A DNA stretch of 64,000 nucleotides from Celeribacter naphthalenivorans (GCF_020524585.1 NZ_JAIVLK010000011.1:1-64000), one strand, 5' to 3'. Counted from the stretch's first letter, positions 17,678 to 27,405 are shown. Notes: generated by a model from the sequence alone, not told the origin. A program made the numbers and translations.

Positions 17678-18364
17678 ATGCAGGGTCAGGCGGATCAGAG
17701 GGAAAGCGGGAGCGCAAGGGTCGCGGAGAGCCTTGCCATAGCCATCCACGAACATCGCCTGTCGCCGGGCATGAAGCTGAGCGAGGACGAGGTCGGTGAG
17801 ATTTACGGCGTGAGCCGCACCGTGGTGCGCGCCGCGTTGCAGGAACTGGCCCATGACCGTCTGGTCGAGTTGAAACGCAATCGCGGTGCCTTTGTCGCGC
17901 AACCTTCCGTCAAAGAAGCGCGCGAAGTTTTCGAGGCACGGTCTCTGTTGGAGCCCCGCACCGCGAAATCTGCGGCTGAACGCGCCACGCCCGAAGACAT
18001 CAAAATTCTGCAAAAGCATATCGACGAAGAACATGCCGCGCTGCACGCCGGCGACACGGGCCGCGCATTGCACCTGTCCGGCATGTTCCATGTCGAGATC
18101 GCCCGCATCGCCGATCAATCCACTGTCGCCGACTTCATCGCCCAGCTGGTGTCGCGCTCGTCGCTGATCATCGCGCTCTATTGGCAACGGCGCACGGCGC
18201 TTTGTGAAAGCCATGCCCATGATGCACTGATCAAGGCGCTGGCCCGCCGGGATGGCGCTGCCGCAGAGGAATTGATGAAACATCACCTTCTGGACCTTTT
18301 GACCTCGCTCGATCTGCGCGATCAGCCGTCTGTGCCGAAATCCCTGAAAGAGGCGCTCAATTGA
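17678..18364 (+). CDS. GntR family transcriptional regulator, FCD subfamily
   Basis: This 228-residue regulator has an N-terminal winged helix (about 15-75; LSEDEVGEIYGVSRTVVRAAL, then GAFVAQPS) and a C-terminal all-helical FCD ligand domain with conserved His residues (FHVEIARIADQ, ESHAHDALIKAL, LMKHHLLDL) that usually bind a metal and an organic acid. The ATG at 17678 is chosen because AAGGA sits 7 nt upstream; an in-frame GTG at 17663 is possible. It is divergent from the ABC operon and probably controls it in response to the imported compound or a metabolite. Its stop overlaps the TTG of the acetyltransferase gene. Confidence 0.87.
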   Translation: MQGQADQRESGSARVAESLAIAIHEHRLSPGMKLSEDEVGEIYGVSRTVVRAALQELAHDRLVELKRNRGAFVAQPSVKEAREVFEARSLLEPRTAKSAAERATPEDIKILQKHIDEEHAALHAGDTGRALHLSGMFHVEIARIADQSTVADFIAQLVSRSSLIIALYWQRRTALCESHAHDALIKALARRDGAAAEELMKHHLLDLLTSLDLRDQPSVPKSLKEALN

Positions 18365-19194
18365 TCCTGCGCGGCGCAAGCCCCGCAGAGGTTGCGACGA
18401 TGCTCGACTGGGCCGCCGAAGAGGGGTGGAACCCGGGGCTTGAGGATGCAGACGCCTTCGCATGTGCCGATCAGGACGGCTTCTTTGTCGCGGAAAAGAA
18501 AAGCGGCTTGGCGGCGGCGATTTCTGTCGTGAACCATTCGCCGGGCTTTGCCTTTCTGGGGCTTTACATCTGCAAGCCGAAATATCGCGGACGGGGCATT
18601 GGTCTCAAGCTTTGGAGTCACGCGCTTGAGCACGCAGGAGCGCGCACCGTGGGCCTTGATGGCGTGACGGAGCAGCAGGCAAATTATGCCAAATCCGGCT
18701 TTGAGAAAACCGGCGCCACCCTTCGCTTTGAGGGGCCTGTGCCAGAGGTGACCTGCGAGGGCCTGCGGGGGCTTGGTCCGCGTGAGGCCGCCGATCTCGG
18801 TCAGCTCGATCTTTTGGCCAATGGCTTTCTGCGTCCTCGGTTTCTGTCCTCCTGGCTTTTCGACACGGAGACCCGCCGCACCGTGGTGTTGGACGGGCCT
18901 GACGGTCCGGTCGGTTTTGCCACCGCGCGGCTCTGTCGTGAGGGCTGCAAGATCGGACCTCTGATTGCACCTGATGCCGAGGCGGCTTTGGCGCTGATGT
19001 CCACTGTGGCACGGGCGCTGGGCCAGACCCGCGCCATTCTGGACGTGCCGAGCGTGCAGGGTGCGTTTTGCAATCGCCTCGTGTCGCTCGGCTGGCAGGC
19101 CACTTTTGAGACCGCCCGCATGTATCGCGGCACGCCGCCACAGCCGGGCCATCCCGAAACACTGTTCGGTGTGGCGACGCTTGAGCTTGGCTGA
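18361..19194 (+). CDS. GNAT family N-acetyltransferase, probably two GNAT modules
   Basis: This 277-residue protein has an N-terminal GNAT acetyl-CoA fold: GLYICKPKYRGRGIGLKLW (about residues 62-80) contains the R/Q-x-x-G-x-G/A pyrophosphate loop. The second half (about 140-277) looks like a degenerate GNAT module of the kind seen in YitH/HolE-type acetyltransferases. It starts with TTG at 18361, overlapping the GntR stop (TTGA), so it is translationally coupled to the regulator. It may modify the imported substrate or a product of the racemase; this is contextual inference. Confidence 0.78.
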   Translation: MILRGASPAEVATMLDWAAEEGWNPGLEDADAFACADQDGFFVAEKKSGLAAAISVVNHSPGFAFLGLYICKPKYRGRGIGLKLWSHALEHAGARTVGLDGVTEQQANYAKSGFEKTGATLRFEGPVPEVTCEGLRGLGPREAADLGQLDLLANGFLRPRFLSSWLFDTETRRTVVLDGPDGPVGFATARLCREGCKIGPLIAPDAEAALALMSTVARALGQTRAILDVPSVQGAFCNRLVSLGWQATFETARMYRGTPPQPGHPETLFGVATLELG

Positions 19195-19245
19195 TGGTAT
19201 TCGCTCTGCCATAAGGCGCGCAGCAACCAGCGTGACGGAGGGGCG

Positions 19246-19923
19246 ATGTTCGATCTGGTGATCTTCGATTGTGACGGCGTTCTGATCGACAGCGAGGTGA
19301 TTTCCGCGCGCATGTTGATCGACGAATTGGCCGGCTTTGGGGTCGAGATCGACGCGGAGTATGTGGCGCGGCATTTCCTTGGGCGCAGCTATCCGGTCGT
19401 GATGCAACAGATCCGCGAAGAGTTCGGCCTGACCTTGCCGGAGGGATTCGAAGCCGCCTATCGCGCGCGTCTGATCGCGGCCTTTCAACAAGAGTTGCGC
19501 CCCATCCAAGGCGTGCGTGAGGTGATCACAAGGCTCTCCGTACCCTATGCTCTGGCCACAAGTTCAAGCCCGCCGCGTCTGGCGGATTCGTTGCGCATCG
19601 TGGGCTTCAGCGATCTTTTCGAGGGGCGATGCACCACCGCCTCTGAGGTCTCGCGCGGCAAACCTGCCCCTGATCTTTTCCTTTTGGCGGCTGAGAGAAA
19701 CCGTGTCCCTCCAAGCCGTTGCCTCGTCATTGAGGACTCGCTTGCGGGGGTGCAGGCGGGATTGGCGGCGGGCATGACCGTCTGGCGTTTCACCGGCGGA
19801 AGCCACCTGCGCGGGCTTGATTTGAGCGGGTCAAACGGGGCGGAGCCGCATCGCATGTTTGCATCATTCGCGGATTTCTTTCATTCTGCATCGCATCTTT
19901 GCGGGGGAATATCCGGGTCATGA
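19246..19923 (+). CDS. HAD-superfamily phosphatase (beta-phosphoglucomutase-like)
   Basis: This 225-residue protein has the HAD motifs: nucleophile and acid/base Asp in FDCDGVLIDSE (D8, D10), the motif II region ATSSSPPRL, the motif III Lys in RGKPAPDLF, and acidic motif IV VIEDSLAGVQAG. A helical cap lies between motifs I and II. It is related to sugar-phosphate phosphatases and phosphomutases. The ATG at 19246 follows GGAGGGG. Its stop overlaps the SorC regulator start (ATGA), so it belongs with the polyol locus and may dephosphorylate a hexitol phosphate or sugar phosphate; the substrate is not determinable. Confidence 0.85.
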   Translation: MFDLVIFDCDGVLIDSEVISARMLIDELAGFGVEIDAEYVARHFLGRSYPVVMQQIREEFGLTLPEGFEAAYRARLIAAFQQELRPIQGVREVITRLSVPYALATSSSPPRLADSLRIVGFSDLFEGRCTTASEVSRGKPAPDLFLLAAERNRVPPSRCLVIEDSLAGVQAGLAAGMTVWRFTGGSHLRGLDLSGSNGAEPHRMFASFADFFHSASHLCGGISGS

Positions 19924-20891
19924 CCAAAGGAAATGTGCAAGGCTGTGTCGAGGACAGCGATGTCTCGCCGCGCGATTTGGCGGCCCGTGCAGCGTGGCTG
20001 TCCTTTGTCGGCGGGATGACGCAGGACCAGATCGCGCAGGAGCTGGGCATTTCCCGTCAACGCGCACAGCGGCTTGTCGCGCGCGCCTCTGCCGAGGGGT
20101 TGATCCGGGTGCGGATTGACCATCCGATTGCGCGCTGTCTGGAGTTGGAGCGTGATCTCAAGGACCGGTTTGGGTTGGAGGCGGCCTGGGTCTCGCCGGG
20201 GATCGGGACGGGGGCCGATCCGTTGATCGGGCTGGCGCCCTTTGTTGCGCCGGTGTTGGAACGGTTCTTCGAGGACACGCAGTCAAAAACCTTTGCGCTG
20301 GGCACCGGTCGGACGCTCAAGACCGTGGTCGAACATCTGCGCACCGTCGATGGCGCGCATCACAAGCTGGTGTCGCTCATTGGCAATGTCGCGCCGGACG
20401 GCTCTGCCTCGTTTTACGAAGTCATCATGCGCTTTGCGGAAAAGACCCGCGCCAAGCATTACCCGATGTCCGCCCCGGTCTCGGCGCGCGATGATGCGGA
20501 GCTGGTGCTTTATCGGTCCCTGCCGCATGTGAAGGCCTCGCGTGCCTTGGCGAAATCGGCCGATCTCGCCATCGTCGGCATCGGACAGATGGGCGATGAC
20601 GCGCCGCTTTATGTGGACGGGTTTCTGACCGCTGAGGAGCTCACCGATCTGCGGGCCGCAGGGGGTGTTGGCGAGATTTGCGGGCATATTTTCGACGGCG
20701 CTGGTCGCTACCTCGATCACCCGGTGAATCACCGCATGGTCGGGGTGCAAGTGCCGGTGCAGGAGATGCCGGTTTACTGTGTCGCGGCGGGCGACTCCAA
20801 GCTTCCGGCGCTGCGTGCGGCTCTGGGCGGAGGGTTGTTGGCCGGTGTTTTCACCGATGAGCGCACTGCCAGGGACTTGATTTCCCAATAA
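19920..20891 (+). CDS. SorC/DeoR-type sugar-binding transcriptional regulator of the polyol operon
   Basis: This 323-residue regulator has a helix-turn-helix at about residues 20-60 (FVGGMTQDQIAQELGISRQRAQRLVARA) and a C-terminal sugar-binding domain of the SorC family (GTGRTLKTVVEHL, ADLAIVGIGQMG, GEICGHIFDGAG). The start ATG at 19920 overlaps the HAD stop; an in-frame TTG at 19899 is less likely. It precedes the hexitol transporter and dehydrogenases in the same direction, so it is the probable inducer-responsive regulator of that operon, acting on the inverted repeat at 20959-20991. Confidence 0.87.
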   Translation: MTKGNVQGCVEDSDVSPRDLAARAAWLSFVGGMTQDQIAQELGISRQRAQRLVARASAEGLIRVRIDHPIARCLELERDLKDRFGLEAAWVSPGIGTGADPLIGLAPFVAPVLERFFEDTQSKTFALGTGRTLKTVVEHLRTVDGAHHKLVSLIGNVAPDGSASFYEVIMRFAEKTRAKHYPMSAPVSARDDAELVLYRSLPHVKASRALAKSADLAIVGIGQMGDDAPLYVDGFLTAEELTDLRAAGGVGEICGHIFDGAGRYLDHPVNHRMVGVQVPVQEMPVYCVAAGDSKLPALRAALGGGLLAGVFTDERTARDLISQ

Positions 20892-20936
20892 GATTTTCCA
20901 GAACAGATGACATCATGGGCGTTTTGGAAAAGCGTC

Positions 20937-20991
20937 TTGACAGAAATGCGCACATAGGTGAGCATTAGTTCATGATATGGGCAAATGCTCA
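20937..20991 (+). promoter_or_regulatory. smo operon promoter element and probable SorC operator
   Basis: A consensus -35 hexamer TTGACA lies at 20937-20942. Starting 16 bp further is a perfect 8-bp inverted repeat, TGAGCATT (20959-20966) and AATGCTCA (20984-20991), with a 17-bp spacer. The left arm overlaps where a -10 would lie, so bound regulator could occlude RNA polymerase. The GGGAGGA ribosome-binding site follows directly before smoE. Confidence 0.6.
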
Positions 20992-21010
20992 AATCTAATG
21001 GGAGGATATC

Positions 21011-22321
21011 ATGAACACGACTTTCCGCGCCCTCATGGGGGCGTGTGCTCTTGCTGCATTGGCGACAGGGGCCACTTCCGAGACCATCACGGTCGCCACC
21101 GTCAACAACGGCGACATGATCCGCATGCAGGGTCTGATGGATGATTTTTATGCCAAACATCCCGACATCGAGGTGGAGTGGGTCACGTTGGAGGAGAACG
21201 TGCTGCGCCAGCGAGTGACGCAGGACGTGGCCACCAAAGGCGGCCAGTTCGACGTCATGACCATTGGGACCTATGAGGTGCCGATCTGGGGTGAGCGTGG
21301 CTGGCTTGTGTCGCTGAACGATCTGCCGGAGAGCTATGATGTCGACGATCTGTTGCCTGCGATCCGCGACGGTCTGACCGTCGACGGCGAGCTTTATGCC
21401 GCGCCGTTCTATGGCGAAAGCTCGATGGTGATGTATCGCACCGACCTGATGGAAAAAGCCGGACTTGAGATGCCGGACGCACCGACCTGGGCCTTTATCA
21501 AAGAGGCCGCCGCCGCGATGACCGACAAGGACAACGAAGTCTACGGCATCTGCCTGCGCGGCAAGGCAGGCTGGGGCGAGAACATGGCGTTCCTCTCGGC
21601 GATGGCCAACTCCTATGGCGCGAAATGGTTCGACATGGATTGGAAGCCGCAGTTCGATAGCGAGGCCTGGGCCAACACGCTCAACGACTATCTTGAGTTG
21701 ATGAACAATTACGGTCCTCCGGGCGCGTCGGGCAACGGGTTCAACGAGAACCTCGCGCTGTTCCAGACCGGCAAATGCGGTATGTGGATCGACGCCACCG
21801 TCGCGGCCTCTTTCGTGACCAACCCGAATGACAGCCAAGTGGCCGACAGCGTCGGTTTCGCGCAGGCGCCGGACAATGGTCTTGGCCCGCGTGGCAACTG
21901 GCTTTGGGCGTGGAACCTCGGCATTCCGGCGGGCACGCAGAAAGTCGATGCGGCGAAGGCCTTTGTCGAATGGGCGACGTCGAAAGACTACACCGAGCTC
22001 GTCGCGTCCAAAGAAGGCTGGGCCAATGTACCGCCGGGCACGCGTCAGTCGCTTTACGAGAACCCGGAGTATCAGAGCGTGCCTTTCGCGAAGATGACGC
22101 TCGAGTCCATCCTGTCCGCGGACCCGAAGAATCCGACTGTGGATGAGGTGCCTTATGTGGGCGTGCAATTCGTCGCGATCCCGGAATTTCAGGGCATCGG
22201 CACCGCTGTCGGTCAGCAATTCTCTGCGGCTCTGGCCGGTCAGATGAGCGCCGAACAGGCTTTGGACAACGCCCAGAAACTCACCGAGCGTGAGATGATG
22301 AAGGCCGGATACATCAAGTAA
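21011..22321 (+). CDS. smoE: Sorbitol/mannitol ABC transporter substrate-binding protein
   Basis: This 436-residue periplasmic binding protein has a signal peptide (ALMGACALAALATGATS) and a family-1 extracellular solute-binding fold. ITVATVNNGDMIRMQGLMDD, GGQFDVMTIGTYEVPIWGERGWL and YGESSMVMYRTDLMEKAGL resemble SmoE, the polyol-binding protein of R. sphaeroides. It binds hexitols such as sorbitol or mannitol and delivers them to SmoFG. It is preceded by GGGAGGATATC-ATG. A strong hairpin directly follows the stop and probably gives the binding protein a higher transcript level than the membrane subunits. Confidence 0.9.
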   Translation: MNTTFRALMGACALAALATGATSETITVATVNNGDMIRMQGLMDDFYAKHPDIEVEWVTLEENVLRQRVTQDVATKGGQFDVMTIGTYEVPIWGERGWLVSLNDLPESYDVDDLLPAIRDGLTVDGELYAAPFYGESSMVMYRTDLMEKAGLEMPDAPTWAFIKEAAAAMTDKDNEVYGICLRGKAGWGENMAFLSAMANSYGAKWFDMDWKPQFDSEAWANTLNDYLELMNNYGPPGASGNGFNENLALFQTGKCGMWIDATVAASFVTNPNDSQVADSVGFAQAPDNGLGPRGNWLWAWNLGIPAGTQKVDAAKAFVEWATSKDYTELVASKEGWANVPPGTRQSLYENPEYQSVPFAKMTLESILSADPKNPTVDEVPYVGVQFVAIPEFQGIGTAVGQQFSAALAGQMSAEQALDNAQKLTEREMMKAGYIK

Positions 22322-22333
22322 ACCGTCCTCCTC

Positions 22334-22368
22334 GCGGGCCGGTTCCCCCAGTTCCGGCCCGCATTTTT
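22334..22368 (+). terminator. Intercistronic hairpin with U-tract between smoE and smoF
   Basis: A perfect 9-bp GC-rich stem GCGGGCCGG/CCGGCCCGC (22334-22342 with 22354-22362) with an 11-nt loop is followed by ATTTTT. It has the form of a rho-independent terminator. Since smoF starts only 25 bp later without its own obvious promoter, it probably acts as a partial terminator or mRNA stabiliser that favours smoE. Confidence 0.8.
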
Positions 22369-22393
22369 CCCTCTGATCGCCGAGGCACATCAC

Positions 22394-23266
22394 ATGGCCA
22401 CGAAACATTCTCGCATGAGCGCGCGGCTCATGATCTCGCCCGCTGTTCTTTTGCTTTTGGGCTGGATGCTGATCCCGCTGTCGATGACGCTCTATTTCTC
22501 ATTCTTGCGCTACAACCTGTTGATGCCGGGGATGGAGGAATTCACCGGGCTCACCAACTATCGCTTTTTCCTCACGGACCCTGCGTTCTTTGCCGCGCTT
22601 TGGAACACGATCGCGCTGGTGGTTGGTGTGCTCGTGGTCACTGTGATCGGCGGCATCCTTTTGGCGCTTTTGCTCGATCAACCGTTTTTCGGTCAGGGCA
22701 TCGTGCGCATTCTGGTCATCGCGCCGTTCTTTGTCATGCCAACCGTCTCGGCGCTGGTGTGGAAGAACATGTTCATGAATCCGGTGAACGGCCTCTTCGC
22801 CCATGCCGCCAAGGCGCTTGGATTGCAGCCCTTTGACTTTCTGTCCTCGGCGCCGCTGGCCTCGATCATCGGCATTGTGAGCTGGCAATGGCTGCCCTTT
22901 GCGACGCTGATCCTGCTGACCGCTTTGCAGTCGCTCGATCAGGAACAACTCGAGGCGGCCGAAATGGATGGTGCGCCGTGGATCAAGCGGTTTTGGTACA
23001 TCATGCTGCCGCATCTGGCCCGCGCGATCACCGTAGTGATCCTGATTCAGACGATTTTCCTCTTGTCGGTTTTCGCCGAGATCCTCGTGACCACCAACGG
23101 CGGTCCGGGCACGGCGTCCACGAACCTCACCTACCTCATCTACATGCAGTCTCTGCTGCAATTCGATGTGGGCGGTGGGTCCGCCGGTGGCGTCGTCGCC
23201 ATCATCCTCGCCAATATCGTTGCGATCTTCCTGATGCGGATGATCGGCAAGAACCTCGACGCGTAA
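22394..23266 (+). CDS. smoF: Polyol ABC transporter permease
   Basis: This 290-residue MalF-type permease has six membrane helices (first at MISPAVLLLLGWMLIPLSMTLYF) and the EAA loop EAAEMDGAPWIKRFWYIMLPHL. It forms the translocation channel with SmoG. It is placed between the binding protein and the second permease, as in the R. sphaeroides smo operon. GGPGTASTNLTYLIYMQSL is typical of sugar-importer MalF-like subunits. Confidence 0.9.
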   Translation: MATKHSRMSARLMISPAVLLLLGWMLIPLSMTLYFSFLRYNLLMPGMEEFTGLTNYRFFLTDPAFFAALWNTIALVVGVLVVTVIGGILLALLLDQPFFGQGIVRILVIAPFFVMPTVSALVWKNMFMNPVNGLFAHAAKALGLQPFDFLSSAPLASIIGIVSWQWLPFATLILLTALQSLDQEQLEAAEMDGAPWIKRFWYIMLPHLARAITVVILIQTIFLLSVFAEILVTTNGGPGTASTNLTYLIYMQSLLQFDVGGGSAGGVVAIILANIVAIFLMRMIGKNLDA

Positions 23267-23278
23267 GGAGGCGATCCC

Positions 23279-24109
23279 ATGGCACGTTCCGTTTCGACCC
23301 GGCGCAAACTCATCACCACCGTCTTCGCCTGGGCCATCGGCATCGCGATCTTTTTCCCGATCCTCTGGACCATCCTGACCTCGTTCAAGACCGAGGCCGC
23401 CGCCATTGCTGATCCGCCGGTGTGGTTCAATTTCCATTGGACGCTGGACAATTACGCCACGGTGCAGGAGCGCTCGAATTATTTCCGGCACTTCATGAAC
23501 TCGGTGATCATCTCCGGGGGCTCGACGCTTTTGGGTCTGATCATCGCGGTGCCCGCCGCATGGTCGATGGCCTTCGTCCCCGCCAAGCGCACCAAGGACG
23601 TTTTGATGTGGATGCTCTCGACCAAGATGCTGCCGCCCGTCGGCGTGTTGGTCCCGATCTATCTGTTGTTCCGCGACCTTGGTCTTTTGGACACCCGCAT
23701 CGGTCTGGTGATCGTTCTGACGCTCATCAACCTGCCGATCATCGTCTGGATGCTCTACACCTATTTCAAGGAAATCCCCGGCGAAATTCTCGAAGCCGCG
23801 CGGATGGATGGCGCCAGTTTGCGCTCTGAAATCATCCATGTGCTGACGCCGATGGCGATCCCCGGCATGGCTTCGACGGTGCTGTTGAACATCATCCTCG
23901 CGTGGAACGAAGCGTTCTGGACCCTCAACCTGACCGCTGCGAAAGCGGCGCCGCTGACGGCCTTCATTGCCAGTTACTCAAGCCCCGAGGGCCTGTTCTA
24001 CGCGAAGCTGTCCGCCGCCTCCACCATGGCCATCGCGCCGATCCTGATCATGGGCTGGTTCAGCCAGAAACAACTCGTCCGGGGCCTGACCTTCGGCGCT
24101 GTGAAATAA
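23279..24109 (+). CDS. smoG: Polyol ABC transporter permease
   Basis: This 276-residue MalG-type permease has helices starting at [30 protein letters not shown] and the coupling loop [29 protein letters not shown]. It pairs with SmoF and contacts SmoK. It starts 12 bp after smoF with AAGGAGGCGATCCC before the ATG, a strong ribosome-binding site. Confidence 0.9.
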   Translation: MARSVSTRRKLITTVFAWAIGIAIFFPILWTILTSFKTEAAAIADPPVWFNFHWTLDNYATVQERSNYFRHFMNSVIISGGSTLLGLIIAVPAAWSMAFVPAKRTKDVLMWMLSTKMLPPVGVLVPIYLLFRDLGLLDTRIGLVIVLTLINLPIIVWMLYTYFKEIPGEILEAARMDGASLRSEIIHVLTPMAIPGMASTVLLNIILAWNEAFWTLNLTAAKAAPLTAFIASYSSPEGLFYAKLSAASTMAIAPILIMGWFSQKQLVRGLTFGAVK

Positions 24110-24128
24110 TAAGAAAAGGACCTTCGAC

Positions 24129-25133
24129 ATGGGACGCATCACACTTGATAAAGTGCGCAAGGCCTTCGGAGATATCGAAGTCATTCCGCCGCTGGATCTG
24201 ACCATCGAGGATGGCGAATTCGTGGTCTTCGTTGGCCCGTCGGGCTGCGGGAAATCCACTTTGCTGCGGCTGATCGCGGGGCTCGAAGATGTCTCCGGCG
24301 GCCAGATCCGTATCGACCGCGAAGACGCCACCAACCTGCCGCCCGCCAAGCGCGGTCTGGCGATGGTGTTCCAATCTTACGCGCTCTATCCCCATATGTC
24401 CGTTCGCAAAAACATCGCCTTTCCGATGAAAATGGCGGGTCTGCCGCAGGACGAACAGGAGCGCCGGATCGAGGGAGCGGCCAAGGCGCTCAATCTCACC
24501 GATTACCTTGACCGCAAGCCGGGGCAGCTCTCGGGCGGCCAGCGTCAGCGGGTCGCCATAGGTCGCGCCATCGTGCGCGAACCGGCGGCGTTTCTCTTCG
24601 ATGAACCGCTCTCGAACCTCGATGCGGCGCTGCGGGTGGGGATGCGGTTGGAAATCTCCGAGCTGCACAAACGCCTCGCCACGACGATGATCTATGTGAC
24701 CCACGATCAGGTCGAGGCCATGACCATGGCCGACAAAATCGTCGTTCTGCGTGCGGGCAATATTGAACAGGTCGGCTCGCCCTTGGAGCTCTACAATCGT
24801 CCCCGCAATGTCTTCGTCGCGGGCTTCATCGGCTCGCCGAAAATGAACCTGATCACCGGAGCTGAGGCGGCCAAACATAATGCCACCACCATCGGCATCC
24901 GGCCCGAACACCTTGCGATTTCGACCGAGGGCGGCGCGTGGAAGGGCGAGATTGGCGTGTCCGAACATTTGGGCTCTGACACCTTCTTTCACGTGACTGT
25001 CGAGGGTCAGGTCGAGCCTCTGACTGTGCGGGCCTCCGGCGAAGTGTCTTTGTCCTATGGCGACACCGTTTGGTTGACGCCGAATGAGGCCAATCTGCAT
25101 CGGTTTGACGCCGAGGGGCTTAGGATCGCATGA
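24129..25133 (+). CDS. smoK: Polyol ABC transporter ATP-binding protein
   Basis: This 334-residue MalK/UgpC-type ATPase has Walker [10 protein letters not shown] (about 37-45), Q-loop [11 protein letters not shown], signature [15 protein letters not shown], Walker [12 protein letters not shown], and switch His in [15 protein letters not shown]. The C-terminal TOBE domain (about 240-334) begins near [10 protein letters not shown] and contains [11 protein letters not shown]. It powers hexitol import through SmoFG. Its stop overlaps the sorbitol dehydrogenase start (ATGA). Confidence 0.93.
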   Translation: MGRITLDKVRKAFGDIEVIPPLDLTIEDGEFVVFVGPSGCGKSTLLRLIAGLEDVSGGQIRIDREDATNLPPAKRGLAMVFQSYALYPHMSVRKNIAFPMKMAGLPQDEQERRIEGAAKALNLTDYLDRKPGQLSGGQRQRVAIGRAIVREPAAFLFDEPLSNLDAALRVGMRLEISELHKRLATTMIYVTHDQVEAMTMADKIVVLRAGNIEQVGSPLELYNRPRNVFVAGFIGSPKMNLITGAEAAKHNATTIGIRPEHLAISTEGGAWKGEIGVSEHLGSDTFFHVTVEGQVEPLTVRASGEVSLSYGDTVWLTPNEANLHRFDAEGLRIA

Positions 25134-25915
25134 CGCGGCTTGTCGGGAAACTGTCGGGTAAAACTGCGCTCATCACGGGGGCGGCGCGCGGCATCGGGCT
25201 GGCCTTTGCCAAGGCCTATGTCGCCGAAGGGGCGCGCGTGGCCATCGCCGACATCGACATCGAGCGCGCGCGTCTGGCCGCGACCGAGATCGGCGCGGCG
25301 GCGATCGCGGTCGAGCTTGATGTGACGGATCAAGCCAGCATTGATCGCGCTGTGTCAGAGACTGCGGAGCGACTCGGCGGCATCGACATCCTGATCAACA
25401 ACGCCGCGATCTTTACCGCAGCCCCCCTCGTCGAGATCACCCGCGACGACTATGACCGCGCCTTTGCGATCAACGTTTCCGGTCCGCTCTTCATGATGCA
25501 GGCGGTCGCGAAACACATGATCGCGCGCGGGCAGGGAGGCAAGATCATCAACATGGCCTCGCAGGCCGGGCGGCGCGGCGAGCCTCTGGTGGCGGTCTAT
25601 TGCGCGACCAAAGCGGCGGTCATCAGCCTGACCCAATCGGCGGGGCTGAACCTCATCTCTCACGGCATCAACGTTAACGCCATCGCGCCCGGCGTGGTGG
25701 AGGGCGAACATTGGGATGGGGTCGATGCGTTCTTTGCCAAATATGAAAACAAGCCCTTGGGACAAAAGAAAAAAGAAGTCGGCGAGGCCGTGCCTTTCGG
25801 GCGCATGGGCCGGGCGGAGGACCTGACCGGCATGGCCGTGTTCCTTGCCACGCCCGAGGCCGATTACATCGTGGCGCAGACGTATAACGTCGATGGCGGC
25901 CAGTGGATGAGTTGA
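25130..25915 (+). CDS. smoS: Sorbitol (L-iditol 2-)dehydrogenase, SDR family
   Basis: This 261-residue short-chain dehydrogenase oxidises D-sorbitol to D-fructose (and related hexitols) with NAD. The cofactor motif is TGAARGIG near residue 15, the structural motif NNAAIF about 93, the catalytic Ser in [12 protein letters not shown] and the YCATKAAV Tyr-Lys pair about 153-157. The C-terminal [14 protein letters not shown] and [15 protein letters not shown] match R. sphaeroides SmoS closely from memory. It is coupled to smoK by an ATGA overlap. Confidence 0.92.
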   Translation: MTRLVGKLSGKTALITGAARGIGLAFAKAYVAEGARVAIADIDIERARLAATEIGAAAIAVELDVTDQASIDRAVSETAERLGGIDILINNAAIFTAAPLVEITRDDYDRAFAINVSGPLFMMQAVAKHMIARGQGGKIINMASQAGRRGEPLVAVYCATKAAVISLTQSAGLNLISHGINVNAIAPGVVEGEHWDGVDAFFAKYENKPLGQKKKEVGEAVPFGRMGRAEDLTGMAVFLATPEADYIVAQTYNVDGGQWMS

Positions 25916-25941
25916 GCGGATGAGATGAGAAGGACAAGAAG

Positions 25942-27405
25942 ATGAAACTCTCGAATGCCACTTTGAAAACCCTGCCTGACGCGATCAAACGCCCGGAGTA
26001 TGACCGAAGCGCGCTCACGCCGGGCATCGTTCATATCGGTCTCGGCAATTTCCATCGCGCGCATCAATCCTGGTATCTGCACCGTCTGATGCAGATGGGG
26101 CTGGCGCAGGATTGGGCCATCGTAGGCGCCGGTGTGCGGCCCTATGATGAGGAGATGCGCCAGAAATTTGTGGCGCAGGAGTATCTGACCACACTGATCG
26201 AGCTGGACCCTGCGGGGTCTTCGGCGGAGGTCGTGGGCGCGATGATCGACTATGTGCCGGTCGAAGAGGGCAATGGCGCCCTGATCGAACGCATGGCGCA
26301 GCCCGACATTCGCATCGTCGCGCTTACTGTCACAGAGGGCGGCTATTACATCGATCCGGCGACCAAAGGGTTTGACGCCACGCATCCGGATATTGTCCAT
26401 GACGCCGAAAACCCGTGGCGCCCGCGCACGGCTTTTGGTGCGATTGTCGCGGCGCTAAAGCTGCGCCGGGAACGTGGGGTCGGGCCTTTCACGGGGCAGT
26501 CCTGCGACAATCTACAGGGCAACGGCGAGGTGTTGCGTCAGACGGTGGTCTCGCTCGCCAAGCTGTCCGATCCCGATCTGGCGGAGTGGATCGAGGCCGA
26601 GTGCAGCTTCCCCAACGCCATGGTCGATTGCATCGTGCCCGCGACCGGGCCGCAGGAGTTGGAGTTGGTGCAAGACTTCGGCATCGAGGACTCTGTGCCC
26701 GTCACGCATGAGAATTTCCGGCAATGGGTGATCGAGGATAATTTCTGCGCGGGCCGTCCCGATTGGGACAAGGCGGGCGCGGTGTTCTCCGAGGATGTGC
26801 ACTCTTACGAGACGATGAAAATTCGTATTCTCAACGGCGGGCATCAGGTGATTGCCGCGGTCGGCGAATTGCTTTCCGTTGCGACGATTTCCGGCTGTAT
26901 GACGCATCCTCTGATCGGCGCTTTGTTCGAAAAAGTCGAGCGCGAGGAAATCATGCCCCATATCGCGCCGGTGCCGGAGTTTACGCCAGAGACCTATGTC
27001 ACGTTGATCAAAGAACGGTTTTCCAATCCGAAGATCATCGACACGACGCGCCGTGTGGCCTTTGACGGCTCGTCGCGGCAGCCGGGCTTTCTTGTGCCGT
27101 CGATCCACGCCTGTCTCGCAGGGGGGATTGCGCCGGAGGGGCTTGCGCTTAGCTCTGCGCTTTGGGCGCGCTATTGTTTGGGGGCACGCGAAGATGGGAC
27201 CGAGATTGCGCCCAATGATCCGTTCTGGTCGGATCTGACGGCGCTGGCGGCCAAGGCCAAAATCGACCCGAAAGCTTGGCTTTCCATGCGTCACATCTAT
27301 GGCGATCTGGCGGAGGAGCCGCAGTTTGCGGAGGCTTTCGCGCGCTGGCTTTCGATGATCTACCGCGAGGGTGTGGAGGCGGCGCTCAGCTCTTATTTGA
27401 CCTGA
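25942..27405 (+). CDS. mtlK: Mannitol 2-dehydrogenase, long-chain polyol dehydrogenase
   Basis: This 487-residue member of the polyol-specific long-chain dehydrogenase family oxidises D-mannitol to D-fructose with NAD. The N-terminal nucleotide-binding part has GIVHIGLGNFHRAHQ (about 30-44). The catalytic Lys-Asn-His arrangement is in MKIRILNGGHQVIA, about residues 293-306. Family length is about 480-495. It is the last gene of the polyol operon and overlaps the 3' end of the convergent znuB by 13 bp. Fructose produced would need a fructokinase, which is not in this window. Confidence 0.92.
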   Translation: MKLSNATLKTLPDAIKRPEYDRSALTPGIVHIGLGNFHRAHQSWYLHRLMQMGLAQDWAIVGAGVRPYDEEMRQKFVAQEYLTTLIELDPAGSSAEVVGAMIDYVPVEEGNGALIERMAQPDIRIVALTVTEGGYYIDPATKGFDATHPDIVHDAENPWRPRTAFGAIVAALKLRRERGVGPFTGQSCDNLQGNGEVLRQTVVSLAKLSDPDLAEWIEAECSFPNAMVDCIVPATGPQELELVQDFGIEDSVPVTHENFRQWVIEDNFCAGRPDWDKAGAVFSEDVHSYETMKIRILNGGHQVIAAVGELLSVATISGCMTHPLIGALFEKVEREEIMPHIAPVPEFTPETYVTLIKERFSNPKIIDTTRRVAFDGSSRQPGFLVPSIHACLAGGIAPEGLALSSALWARYCLGAREDGTEIAPNDPFWSDLTALAAKAKIDPKAWLSMRHIYGDLAEEPQFAEAFARWLSMIYREGVEAALSSYLT

